NCBI GenBank assembly: GCA_024224995.1
Contig: JAAENB010001032.1
Coordinates: 1-38,515 of the forward strand
Length of the DNA: 38,515 nucleotides
Reading direction: 5' to 3'
DNA from: a bacterium
GTDB taxonomy: Bacteria; Spirochaetota; UBA4802; UBA5550
The position numbers and the translations under genes were made by a program. Positions 27,680-35,789 of the stretch are shown in pieces. The notes under the pieces were generated by a model, which saw only the letters and a program-made list of their open reading frames with translations, ran no database searches and was not told the origin of the DNA. The stretch's first letter is position 1. Every line of letters starts with the position of its first letter.

Positions 27680-27755
27680 TACTTTTTTACGGACGTTTTT
27701 TTCAGACTTTCTTTTTCGGATAGCCAGTCAGATGTTAAGTTTTTGTTGGCGGCAA

Positions 27756-28139
27756 TTAGAATTTGCGGCAATTCCAGTCTTTTTTTCTCCAATACCGGTC
27801 ATAACTGTATCGCCATTTACCTTCGAAGCCCCATTTTTTCAATATAAACTGAAAGTTTCCCCATCTTTTGTTCCCGGTTTGATGCCATCTGCCGGTAAGG
27901 ATATCATTGTCTTTTCCGGAAACCTTACCTTTAATGGTTCCACCCTCATGGGTATAATACCCGGTTAAGGTTTTTGTATCCCGGTTCTTTACACGGATGT
28001 ACATTTTTCCGTATTCACCACAATCAAATCTTCGTTCCCAGCTATTAAGGGAATATTTCGGCTGTTTATTTCCGGGATAAAGATTAATTGATCCCAGTAA
28101 AACTATACATATAATCTGGAATAGTAGAATTCTAATCAT
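27756..28139 (-). CDS. Small secreted protein with Gly-Lys/Trp repeat pattern
   Basis: 127 residues. An N-terminal hydrophobic signal segment (about 3-20) precedes a beta-rich domain in which short units end in Gly or Trp: LTGYYTHEGGTIKGKVSG, ILTGRWHQTG, NFQFILKK and FEGKWRYS. This gain-of-turn pattern is familiar from small exported proteins of unknown function, where strands alternate with G-x-W turns. Two Cys residues are present, so a disulphide is possible. No ribosome binding site precedes the ATG; a TTGACA/TACACT promoter ends 8 nt before it. It is 110 bp upstream of the 7TM kinase gene on the same strand and divergent from the gene at 28254. Confidence 0.65.
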   Translation of the reverse strand: MIRILLFQIICIVLLGSINLYPGNKQPKYSLNSWERRFDCGEYGKMYIRVKNRDTKTLTGYYTHEGGTIKGKVSGKDNDILTGRWHQTGNKRWGNFQFILKKWGFEGKWRYSYDRYWRKKDWNCRKF

Positions 28140-28147
28140 AATGCTGA

Positions 28148-28176
28148 AGTGTATATGTTTTTTCTGTTTTTGTCAA
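28148..28176 (-). promoter_or_regulatory. Sigma70-like promoter abutting the start of the secreted protein gene
   Basis: On the minus strand TTGACA (28171-28176), a 17-nt spacer and TACACT (28148-28153), with 8 nt to the ATG at 28139. The divergent promoter at 28216-28244 lies 40 bp away. Confidence 0.55.
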
Positions 28177-28215
28177 GTATTTCACCGGCTTGAATTTGTA
28201 GATTTTAAAAAGTAC

Positions 28216-28244
28216 TTGAATACGTTCCGGCCCTGTGTTATAAT
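28216..28244 (+). promoter_or_regulatory. Near-consensus promoter abutting the start of gene 28254 (leaderless type)
   Basis: TTGAAT (28216-28221), exactly 17 nt, TATAAT (28239-28244), then 9 nt to the ATG. The expected transcription start is at or within about 3 nt of the start codon. Confidence 0.7.
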
Positions 28245-28253
28245 CCGAAAGCA

Positions 28254-29174
28254 ATGAGTGAACCAATTAATAAATATCGTTTATTTTACGCGGAAGCGGT
28301 GCTGTGTGATTCGCCTATTCCGCCTGTTGAAAAAGTGAAAGAAATATTTCTTAATCTTTCTCTGGATGAATTTATTGATATGATAAAAAATATGCTAAAA
28401 GAGAATGATCATGAGACATTCCAGCTTTTTTTATATTATGTACTCATCTTCCGGGATATGAAAAATATACAGGATTATATTAATTCACCGAAATTCGATA
28501 ATGATTCTCTTGAAAAACTGATAATGTTTGTATACGGGTATTGTATGCTCCATGATTATACCACGGAACGAATACTCGATGAAATTCTCTATTTTATTAA
28601 TGAAGAGCGTCTTCTTGATATACTCTTTCATTCAAAATTTATTTCCAGGGATAAGCTTCTTCTGCTCTATACTCTGTCGAAACTGAGCGCGGAATCGCTG
28701 AACCGGTACTTTCAAACGATCCCGAATGTTTCCGAATTTGTCCGGTCATTTATTAGACTGCCGGAAGAGATCATGCGTTCAATAATAGAACGGAACTATC
28801 GCCTTTTTCAATATATCATGCTCCAGGTTTCGGAAACAGATAATCTTGATATAGCATCGGATAATCTATTTGATCAGTATAAGGCCGATATAAAGCAGAT
28901 CAGCAAGCTTAATGAGACCATTGCGAAATACAAAAAAAAGGTAAACCTGGATAGTGAAAAAGGTCTTCCCTTTAGCGAGCGCGATGCCGACCGGATCTCG
29001 TTCCTGGTAAACCAGGTCCGTTCCATGAAAGAACCGGAAAAGGTGATTGAATATTTCGACAGTGAAAATGTATTTGCCGATGAACAGGAAAAACTTTTTG
29101 TCCGGTCAATAGCCCTGGACCCCATGTTTAAAAATACTTTTATCCACTACGACTCTATGTTCACTCTTGACTGA
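28254..29174 (+). CDS. Helical cytoplasmic protein of unknown function
   Basis: 306 residues, mostly alpha-helical, without signal peptide or membrane segment. The first 200 residues are Leu/Ile/Tyr-rich helices; a charged coiled-coil-like stretch (about 208-235; ADIKQISKLNETIAKYKKK) and a helical tail follow. I do not recognise a family. The ATG follows a near-consensus promoter by 9 nt without a ribosome binding site. The stop codon abuts that of the PP2C sensor gene on the other strand (29175), and the upstream neighbour is the 7TM kinase cluster, so it may take part in the same signalling network; this is guilt by association only. Confidence 0.65.
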   Translation: MSEPINKYRLFYAEAVLCDSPIPPVEKVKEIFLNLSLDEFIDMIKNMLKENDHETFQLFLYYVLIFRDMKNIQDYINSPKFDNDSLEKLIMFVYGYCMLHDYTTERILDEILYFINEERLLDILFHSKFISRDKLLLLYTLSKLSAESLNRYFQTIPNVSEFVRSFIRLPEEIMRSIIERNYRLFQYIMLQVSETDNLDIASDNLFDQYKADIKQISKLNETIAKYKKKVNLDSEKGLPFSERDADRISFLVNQVRSMKEPEKVIEYFDSENVFADEQEKLFVRSIALDPMFKNTFIHYDSMFTLD

Positions 29175-31331
29175 TTATTCCAGGCGTTTTATTACAAAAA
29201 TAGTAACATCATCATGTACCGTGTAATTGTTTAATGAAGAGACAATACCCTGCCGTACTTCAAGCGCGGAACCCGTTCCCAGGTGAGAGAATACTTCAAT
29301 GAGCCGGTCCCGTGTATACATATGCTCGGCAATAGTCCTGTTGTTTTCCCTGGATCCCTTGAGCCATGCCTCAGTAACGCCATCGGTATAGAGCAGCATA
29401 ACGTCCCCGGAATTGAGTGACAGGGTTTTGTCTTCTTGTAATTCGTCGATATCTTCAAATACCCCTATCCACATCCCTTCTGTTTCAATCACCTCCACCG
29501 TGTCCGATGACGCCCGGTAAATGAGGATATCCTGGTGTAAACCGGAAAAATGGAATGTACCCTTTTCATGGTAGGCCAGAACCGTTATGGTCATATAAAA
29601 ACTTTCGTTTATTTTGTTGATAATATCATACAGCGCGGCATTGACGGCATTCAACAGCTCCGATGGTTTCATGCCGGGATGTTTATACAGGCTTACGTGA
29701 ATGGCGGACTGAACCATCATCATAACCAGGCCCGCGGATATGCCGTGTCCGGACACGTCGCCAATGACGATCCATTCTTTCCCCTCAAAGCGGATAAGAT
29801 CATAATAGTCGCCGCCAACTTCTTTGGCAGGTTCAATATAGGCCGAAATATCATACCCGGACAAATGAAGGTCCGAAGGAAGAAGCAGGGTTTGTATTTT
29901 TTTCGCCAGCTCAACTTCTCCCCATAAGCGGTCCCTGGTCTTTATCAGCTCGCTGTTGATAATATCGGTGGCGTCCATGGCGTCGTGAAGTTCACGGGTT
30001 CGTTCAATAACTTTTTTCTCCAGGTTAATGTTCATGTCTTCAAGTTTATACGACAACCGCTCTACAGACTCGAAGGCATTTGAAAATCGCCGGGTGAGTA
30101 AATAGGATTGAAGAAATAAGAAGAAAAGAAGCCCAAAGGGCGATAGAAAAAAATCAATATTAATAACCTGCTGATTCGACAGGAACGTCATGAATGCCAG
30201 AGCCATCATAACAGTAAACCCGACAGCGGAAAGTATGGCTCCTTCTTTTTTCCGTATTGCGGCCTTGATCACTCCCGCGTAAATAAACAGTACAAGGGGC
30301 ATGACTGCGTATATAAAAAAGCTAAAAAGCCGCAGGCCAATATGTGCCGGGGGAAAAACCGTTAAACAAAAGAAAGCCGTAATTCCCAGGATCAGTGTTG
30401 TTGCTTTTTGCGGTATCTCTTCGGGGAAGATATCATAAAAGAAATATATCATGCAGGTTGGCAGCAGGTAGACTAAGATGAGGACTATTTTCATATATAT
30501 TTCCCAGTCGAATTCCGGGAAAAGCTGAATTACCAGGTGTTCTCTGCCGAAGAAGAAGGTCAGGGCCGCGGTGCTGATGCATAACAGGGAGAAATAGAAC
30601 GATGATTTTTCCTCCCTGCGCAAGGAAAAAAGGCCGAAATAATAGAGGCCCATGATGATGATGGCGCTAATGCCAAAAATATCAAGAAACAGGCCTTTTA
30701 TGTGTTCTTTTTCAATCTCTTCTTTTGAACCCATTTTGATGGGCTGTAATAAACCTCCCCGGTTATTATAAAAGTTGGATATATGCAGGAGGAGTTCAAG
30801 ATCTGTGTTGTGAGCGGTAAAACTGACTATTTTGGGCAGGTATTGCGGTGTCATTGTGTCCCGGGAGATTCCCACAGTACCATTGGAAGCCACAACCGTA
30901 TTATTTGCCAGGAGCGTATAGGCGCTGATCATGTGAGGTAGTTTTAGCCACAGGGTTCTTTTCGCGTCATTGGGATTGAGTTTGATTTTCAGGCGCATGG
31001 CGGCATAGCCAAACCCGGGAAGATTTTTCCCGCCCAATTCTGCTTTGTTCCATATTCCGGGCATGGAAAAATACAGGTCCGGTTTTATGGGGGTTGATTG
31101 TTCCGTTAATTGCTTAAGATCCGCAGAAGTATAAAGCTTTTTCCAGTAGAATTCCCATTCTCCCGAAAGGTCAATTACGGGTTCCGTTCCCATATTGTAA
31201 TGCGAAAGGTCGAGAATTCCCTTTACTGCCCGGGGTTTCCCTGCTGCACTTTCGGAATTGCCCTGAAGCGGCATCACAAACAAGAGCATTAGTGATAGAC
31301 ATGCCGCTGTCCCCCATATTCTGTTGTTCAT
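29175..31331 (-). CDS. 7TM sensor with jelly-roll extracellular domain and SpoIIE/PP2C phosphatase
   Basis: 718 residues. A signal peptide (about 1-28) precedes a beta-sandwich extracellular domain (about 45-210) whose IDLSGEWEFYWKKL and RLKIKL segments resemble 7TMR-DISM extracellular or glycoside-hydrolase-2-like sugar-binding domains. Seven membrane helices (about 220-420), a coiled coil (about 425-480) and a PP2C domain follow: EVGGDYYDLIRF, IGDVSGHGISAGL, LLYTDGVTEAWL and VHDDVTIFV contain the metal-binding residues. Its extracellular domain differs from the DISMED2-like domain of the sensors at 13542 and 25534, so it should sense another ligand. The promoter geometry (TTGACA/TACTAT ending 7 nt before the ATG) implies a leaderless mRNA. 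Confidence 0.92.
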   Translation of the reverse strand: MNNRIWGTAACLSLMLLFVMPLQGNSESAAGKPRAVKGILDLSHYNMGTEPVIDLSGEWEFYWKKLYTSADLKQLTEQSTPIKPDLYFSMPGIWNKAELGGKNLPGFGYAAMRLKIKLNPNDAKRTLWLKLPHMISAYTLLANNTVVASNGTVGISRDTMTPQYLPKIVSFTAHNTDLELLLHISNFYNNRGGLLQPIKMGSKEEIEKEHIKGLFLDIFGISAIIIMGLYYFGLFSLRREEKSSFYFSLLCISTAALTFFFGREHLVIQLFPEFDWEIYMKIVLILVYLLPTCMIYFFYDIFPEEIPQKATTLILGITAFFCLTVFPPAHIGLRLFSFFIYAVMPLVLFIYAGVIKAAIRKKEGAILSAVGFTVMMALAFMTFLSNQQVINIDFFLSPFGLLFFLFLQSYLLTRRFSNAFESVERLSYKLEDMNINLEKKVIERTRELHDAMDATDIINSELIKTRDRLWGEVELAKKIQTLLLPSDLHLSGYDISAYIEPAKEVGGDYYDLIRFEGKEWIVIGDVSGHGISAGLVMMMVQSAIHVSLYKHPGMKPSELLNAVNAALYDIINKINESFYMTITVLAYHEKGTFHFSGLHQDILIYRASSDTVEVIETEGMWIGVFEDIDELQEDKTLSLNSGDVMLLYTDGVTEAWLKGSRENNRTIAEHMYTRDRLIEVFSHLGTGSALEVRQGIVSSLNNYTVHDDVTIFVIKRLE

Positions 31332-31338
31332 ATATTAT

Positions 31339-31367
31339 ATAGTATGCAAAAAAACTTCAAATGTCAA
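31339..31367 (-). promoter_or_regulatory. Sigma70-like promoter abutting the start of the PP2C sensor gene (leaderless type)
   Basis: On the minus strand TTGACA (31362-31367), a 17-nt spacer and TACTAT (31339-31344), with 7 nt to the ATG at 31331. The intervening bases are A/T only and contain no ribosome binding site. Confidence 0.65.
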
Positions 31368-31379
31368 GGGGAATAAGAA

Positions 31380-31428
31380 GGTTCCAGGTTCAATGCTTCG
31401 GCTCCGCTCAGCACAGGGGTTCCAGGTT
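31380..31428. repeat. Short direct repeat flanking a GC-rich insert
   Basis: GGTTCCAGGTT occurs at 31380-31390 and 31418-31428, separated by 27 nt containing CTTCGGCTCCGCTCAGC. It may be a remnant of a mobile repeat; there is no coding sequence. Confidence 0.4.
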
Positions 31429-31479
31429 AAAATAATAATTAAGTTGCAAAATTACGGAGTTTGAGATGTATCGTCTATT

Positions 31480-32055
31480 ATGCGTACTCTAACCGGAATA
31501 TATTCCTGTGAAATGGAAATAAAAAAGAGCCGTTTTATTGCCCGGGCTGCCCCTGTTCTCCAGGTAGAAGAGGCGCTTGCCTTTCTTGAACAGGCGCGGG
31601 AGCCAAAGGCAAATCATAACTGCTGGGCCTATAAAATCGGTCCTGAATACCGGTTCTCCGATGATGGAGAACCGGCAGGTACGGCAGGCCGGCCTGTTTT
31701 TACGGTAATAGAAAATAAGGAGTTCGATAATATCATTGTAGTTGTTACCCGTTATTTTGGGGGCATCAAGCTTGGAGCCGGAGGCCTGGTGCGGGCGTAT
31801 AGCGGGGTTACCGCCTCCTGCCTTGAACAGGCTCCGTGGCGGACTATTATCAGCATTATTAAAAAACAAATAAAAGTACCGTTTAATTACCTGGGAAAGG
31901 TTTATTCATTACTGGAGCAGTATAAACTGGAAAAAACAGGGGAGGAATACGGCACTGAGTATGTGATTCTTGAGGTGCTTATTCCCGAAGAGCAGGCCGT
32001 TCCAATAGAAAAAGAACTCCGGGACAGGAGCGGCGGGGCAGCGTTTTTTTGTTGA
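31480..32055 (+). CDS. yigZ: YigZ/IMPACT family protein (UPF0029)
   Basis: 191 residues, near the usual 200. The N-terminal domain has the family marks: EIKKSRFIARAAPV, the signature NHNCWAYKIG, RFSDDGEPAGTAGRP and VVVTRYFGGIKLGAGGLVRAYS. A C-terminal ferredoxin-like domain (about 125-191) follows. The biochemical role of bacterial members is not settled; eukaryotic IMPACT regulates Gcn2, and nucleic-acid binding has been proposed. The ATG has no close ribosome binding site (CGGAG is about 18 nt upstream), so the start is moderately sure; conserved sequence begins within 12 residues of it. Confidence 0.9.
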   Translation: MRTLTGIYSCEMEIKKSRFIARAAPVLQVEEALAFLEQAREPKANHNCWAYKIGPEYRFSDDGEPAGTAGRPVFTVIENKEFDNIIVVVTRYFGGIKLGAGGLVRAYSGVTASCLEQAPWRTIISIIKKQIKVPFNYLGKVYSLLEQYKLEKTGEEYGTEYVILEVLIPEEQAVPIEKELRDRSGGAAFFC

Positions 32056-32104
32056 CGTATGGGCATTTCGGAGTCAAAATTATGCAAAAAAAAGGGAGAT
32101 CATA

Positions 32105-32833
32105 ATGAATAAAATTATTAAAATAACTATGTGCCTGTTTTTAGGATTTGTTGCGGTTTTTAGCTTCTCATGTAAATCGAAGGTTGAAACAAAGGGGATA
32201 TGCAAGGTTGATATGATCGTAGGCACGGCTCAGCTTGAGCGAAAAGGGAAAACCGAACCCCTGAAGGTTAAGCAGGAACTTGAACCCGGTGACAGTATTC
32301 ATACGGGTGCCGATTCCCTGGTAATTGCCTCTTTTACGGAAAACCTGGCGCAGGTTGAGATCCAGGCGAACACAAGCTTCTCTATTGATACATATAACGA
32401 TAAAAACAAAGATCTTTCTTTAGAAAAAGGAAATCTCTGGCTAAAAGTGAGTAAGCTGAAAAAAGGAGAAGAGTTCAGGCTTCATTCAAGAACAGCAATA
32501 GCCGCGGTACGGGGAACGAAATTCTATACCTTTGAAATAGGGGGTATTCAGGGAACCTGCCAGTGCAGCGGTGAAACAGATTTCCGGGTAAAGCAGGGGG
32601 CTAATAAAACTAATAATAAAATTCATAAAAAAGACCGGCTTATTCTCACCAGGGGAGATAAAACAATAGAGCTTGGGCCTGAGGATTTTCCCGTTTCAAG
32701 CCCGGGTGAAGATCCGCACAAACATTCAATGCTCGAAAATAGCCCCCTTGGGCCCAAAACCAGGGCCAGGTCTCCGGAAGATCAAAAAAAGTTTATGGCT
32801 CTTATTGAAAAAAAATTTAAGGAAGCCCCGTAA
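32105..32833 (+). CDS. FecR-domain lipoprotein
   Basis: 242 residues. A signal peptide ends in the lipobox-like FSFSC (Cys23), a relaxed form common in spirochaetes. The FecR domain follows: VGTAQLERKGK, LEPGDSIHTGADSLV, LSLEKGNLWLKVSKLKKGEEFRL (about 113-132) and IAAVRGTKFYTFE, the classic A-V-R-G-T motif. FecR domains in spirochaete lipoproteins are usually not tied to iron-citrate signalling and probably mediate binding in the envelope; no ECF sigma factor lies nearby. The C-terminal 60 residues are charged and probably disordered. GGGAG precedes the ATG. It lies 49 bp after yigZ. Confidence 0.82.
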   Translation: MNKIIKITMCLFLGFVAVFSFSCKSKVETKGICKVDMIVGTAQLERKGKTEPLKVKQELEPGDSIHTGADSLVIASFTENLAQVEIQANTSFSIDTYNDKNKDLSLEKGNLWLKVSKLKKGEEFRLHSRTAIAAVRGTKFYTFEIGGIQGTCQCSGETDFRVKQGANKTNNKIHKKDRLILTRGDKTIELGPEDFPVSSPGEDPHKHSMLENSPLGPKTRARSPEDQKKFMALIEKKFKEAP

Positions 32834-32969
32834 GCGCGTCTTTATAGTATTCCGGATAAAGAAGAAGAGTAATGGCTTTTTGTCTTTTTTTGAAAATGTA
32901 ATTGATCCATATGCGACGGGACTTTAAAGTCGCAGTATATTTATAGGAGATTTTATAAGGAGAAATTCT

Positions 32970-33734
32970 ATGAAATGTTGCCGGTTTGCGCGTATTAGTG
33001 TTATTCTTCTATTTTTGTTCCTTTTTACCGGTATATCCTTTGCGCAGGATTCCGAAAAAAATCGCTCCATTCCGTATATTCATGACTTTCATATGTTGGA
33101 TATAAACCTTTTAAATGCCGGTATTTCTTCCTTTAAACATGACCCAACCATTGGAATTGGGGCAACCTGGGGTACCAATTTGGGGAAACGTTTTCTTTTG
33201 CATGCCCGGGCTCTTTGCGCGTACCCGAAAATACTGGGCAGCAAAATGGATCTTGGCCTGGGATATATTATTCATGGCCGGGGCTCCCTGGAAAATTATA
33301 CCCGGGAATGGTGGTCGGACAATGGTAATTCCCGAACCTATTACCGGGCCGAAGATACATGCAAGACAAATACCATTCATAGTGTTGATGTTGGCGTTCG
33401 GCAGTATTTATACTTCTATGATACTTCGGAAGGAACCAGGGATTATGAAGCCCGGTGCTACGATACTATTGCTTACTTCGGATATCGCTATGATTATATC
33501 CTGGATCGATTAATGACCTTTCGCCAGGTCGGTTTTAGTGTTCACGGCATGGTTGGCCAGGTATACCAGACCATATACGACTCTACGGCCGCCGTTCAGA
33601 ATCAGGAAATTAAAAAAATAGCCTATGGTTTTAAGGGAAAAGTGAAATGGTGGCTTGTGGAGTTCGAAGGCGGATATTTTGATAATGAATTCTATGTGGA
33701 AGCCAATCTGAATTTTGTTTTTACTTTTTTTTGA
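32970..33734 (+). CDS. Putative outer-membrane beta-barrel protein
   Basis: 254 residues. A signal peptide with cleavage likely after SFA (residue 25) precedes alternating polar/hydrophobic strands rich in Tyr, Phe and Gly, and the protein ends in NFVFTFF, a typical outer-membrane-protein terminal aromatic residue. Segments such as PTIGIGATWGTNLGKRFLLH, MDLGLGYIIHG and SVDVGVRQYLYFY look like barrel strands. No specific family is recognised. A strong AAGGAG ribosome binding site precedes the ATG. It lies between a FecR lipoprotein and a beta-propeller protein, in what appears to be an envelope gene group. Confidence 0.65.
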   Translation: MKCCRFARISVILLFLFLFTGISFAQDSEKNRSIPYIHDFHMLDINLLNAGISSFKHDPTIGIGATWGTNLGKRFLLHARALCAYPKILGSKMDLGLGYIIHGRGSLENYTREWWSDNGNSRTYYRAEDTCKTNTIHSVDVGVRQYLYFYDTSEGTRDYEARCYDTIAYFGYRYDYILDRLMTFRQVGFSVHGMVGQVYQTIYDSTAAVQNQEIKKIAYGFKGKVKWWLVEFEGGYFDNEFYVEANLNFVFTFF

Positions 33735-33804
33735 TAAATTTTTTTTAAAATTTTTCACTAAGATTATTTTTCTTTTTTGCCGATAATTTTAACGAGGCAA
33801 AACT

Positions 33805-35679
33805 ATGCGAAAAATAATTTTTATCTCAGGGGCTTTTATTGCAGCGAGTCTTATTTTTAGTGTTTATTCACTGGCCAATCGAAGGAACACGATTATTACC
33901 AGGGAAACTCAAATAGCCAAAAAACTGTTGATCCCCCGGCAATCCATTCGAAAATTTAATCCCAAACGGCTTAGCAGTGACCAGGTCTTTATCCGTATCC
34001 ATCCGCGTCTTATGCGTGTCGATCCCAGGGACATGGGAAAGTTCTCCACAATAACCAGCAGGGAAATAAAACAGATCGATTATATCAGTTCCCGGTGCAG
34101 CGGGGACGCTCCTCATATAAAAAGTTTAATGGATAAACAGCGGCTGGGTGCCTTATATGAATTTGATTCTTCCCTGTTTACCAGGGATATTCAGTGGCGG
34201 GACCTGGTCCAGTCCGATTGTCAATTCGATTACCAGACCCGGAGCTGGATTCACGGATTTCTCTTTACCCTGGGGCCCTATTTAAAAATGAACAGGCTGC
34301 GGTATGAATATGCCGTAAAAAATGAGTTCACGGAAGGGGATTTCCTTACCGAAGCAAAAGCCTTTAACGCGGCAGCAAGCCCAAAACCGCCTGCGTCGTT
34401 TAGAAGCGGTTCTGTTTCACGGATGAGCTTTGACAGGAAAAGATTAAAAAGGACAAAAAACGGCTATATTCTTCGTTTTAACCAGGGAATAATTCCCACA
34501 CCAACGATTGCGGAAGGAAAGCTTTATATTAGCGGCGGTTTTAACAGCAGCAGTTATTACGCGTTTAATCCCAACAATGGCAGAAATATATGGGCTATTA
34601 GCCTTAGTGACAGTGGTCCTACGGGGGCGGCTCATTTTAGCAGAACTATTATTTTTAACACCTATTCCTGTACGCTTTTCGCGATATCGGCCGCGAATGG
34701 AAAGCACCAGTGGTCACATTTTCTCGGCAATATTATGGTGGGCACTCCCAGTATCCGGGGGAACAAGGTCTTTACCTCCTATCCTTCGGGCATCTATACT
34801 GAGGGCGGGAAAAAAGAGGGGCCAACTCATGTTCTTGCCTGTTTTGACCTTAAAACAGGGAAGATCAACTGGCAGAAATGGATCGACAGTGAATTATTAT
34901 CGGCCCCTCTGGTTGAAAATAATAAAATTATCGCGGCTACGTTTAGCGGGACTATTTACAGTCTTTCGGAATCGAGCGGAAGCATTCTTAATGCCCACCG
35001 GGTGAGGGCGACATCGGTGCCTGTTCTGTTTCGGAAGCGGCTTTTATTTTCAAAACGGGTAGACGGGAAGAGTGACGGTAAGGTTATTGAAGGATTTTCA
35101 TTATTCGATCCGGCTAAGTCGGAAGTGTTGTATAAAGAAAAAGGAGAAGCATCTCCTCACCTGGACCGGACTATTCGAGGTGAAGTCCAGGGCGCGTACG
35201 GGCTTGCCCATATTGAACCGGCCTTTGTGAACCTTGCCCGGAAAAATATTTTCGATATGATGGGATTCCAGGGCGCGCGCATAGCGATGTATAATAAAAC
35301 CGCCATCTGCGTAAGCGGAAATGAAATTGTGGCATTTGACGCTGAAAGCGGAGAGCGTGCCTGGAAAATTTCGCTTCCGAAAAAAGCTAAAATAACAAAA
35401 GAACCGGTCCTGGGGACTGCCGCCTCCCTGGCCTCGACGTTTGCCTTTGTGGGCACAAGCGACGGACGGGTGCTTCAGATTGATATAGCAGCGGGCGCGA
35501 TAAAAAAAACATACTCCATTGGTGAAGCTGTTTATTTTCAGCCGCTTATTTACAAAGGAAAGATTTTTGTTACCACGGATAAGGGAAATCTTGTTTGTGT
35601 TGATACCAAAGACCGCCGCCTCACGGGCTGGACCTCGTGGGGTGGAGACTCCGCGCGGACCGGGTCCATTAACCGCTAA
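33805..35679 (+). CDS. Exported PQQ-type beta-propeller protein
   Basis: 624 residues. An N-terminal hydrophobic signal or anchor segment (about 3-25) is followed by a 180-residue helical region and then a beta-propeller built from PQQ/quinoprotein-like repeats: YYAFNPNNGRNIWAISL, LFAISAANGKHQWSHFLG, LACFDLKTGKINWQKWI, IVAFDAESGERAWKI and LVCVDTKDRRLTGWTSWGGD. The last resembles the terminal blade of outer-membrane assembly (BamB-like) and quinoprotein families. No cofactor-binding residues can be assigned, so a structural or binding role is more likely than dehydrogenase activity. A rho-independent terminator at 35706 closes the gene. Confidence 0.8.
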   Translation: MRKIIFISGAFIAASLIFSVYSLANRRNTIITRETQIAKKLLIPRQSIRKFNPKRLSSDQVFIRIHPRLMRVDPRDMGKFSTITSREIKQIDYISSRCSGDAPHIKSLMDKQRLGALYEFDSSLFTRDIQWRDLVQSDCQFDYQTRSWIHGFLFTLGPYLKMNRLRYEYAVKNEFTEGDFLTEAKAFNAAASPKPPASFRSGSVSRMSFDRKRLKRTKNGYILRFNQGIIPTPTIAEGKLYISGGFNSSSYYAFNPNNGRNIWAISLSDSGPTGAAHFSRTIIFNTYSCTLFAISAANGKHQWSHFLGNIMVGTPSIRGNKVFTSYPSGIYTEGGKKEGPTHVLACFDLKTGKINWQKWIDSELLSAPLVENNKIIAATFSGTIYSLSESSGSILNAHRVRATSVPVLFRKRLLFSKRVDGKSDGKVIEGFSLFDPAKSEVLYKEKGEASPHLDRTIRGEVQGAYGLAHIEPAFVNLARKNIFDMMGFQGARIAMYNKTAICVSGNEIVAFDAESGERAWKISLPKKAKITKEPVLGTAASLASTFAFVGTSDGRVLQIDIAAGAIKKTYSIGEAVYFQPLIYKGKIFVTTDKGNLVCVDTKDRRLTGWTSWGGDSARTGSINR

Positions 35680-35705
35680 AGTCTTCGTATGGTTTGTATA
35701 TTACT

Positions 35706-35735
35706 AAAACCTGCCGGAGATCGGCAGGTTTTTTT
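35706..35735 (+). terminator. Rho-independent terminator after the beta-propeller gene
   Basis: Perfect 9-bp stem AACCTGCCG/CGGCAGGTT (35708-35716 and 35722-35730) with a 5-nt loop, followed by a run of T (35729-35735). Confidence 0.9.
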
Positions 35736-35738
35736 GTA

Positions 35739-35766
35739 TTGACATACAGATTTTGATTCATATAAA
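35739..35766 (+). promoter_or_regulatory. Promoter of the HEAT-like gene
   Basis: TTGACA (35739-35744), a 16-nt spacer and TATAAA (35761-35766), directly after the terminator. It gives a leader of about 17 nt that contains the AAGAGG ribosome binding site of the gene at 35790. Confidence 0.6.
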
Positions 35767-35789
35767 AATGACTGTAAGAGGTTATTTTT

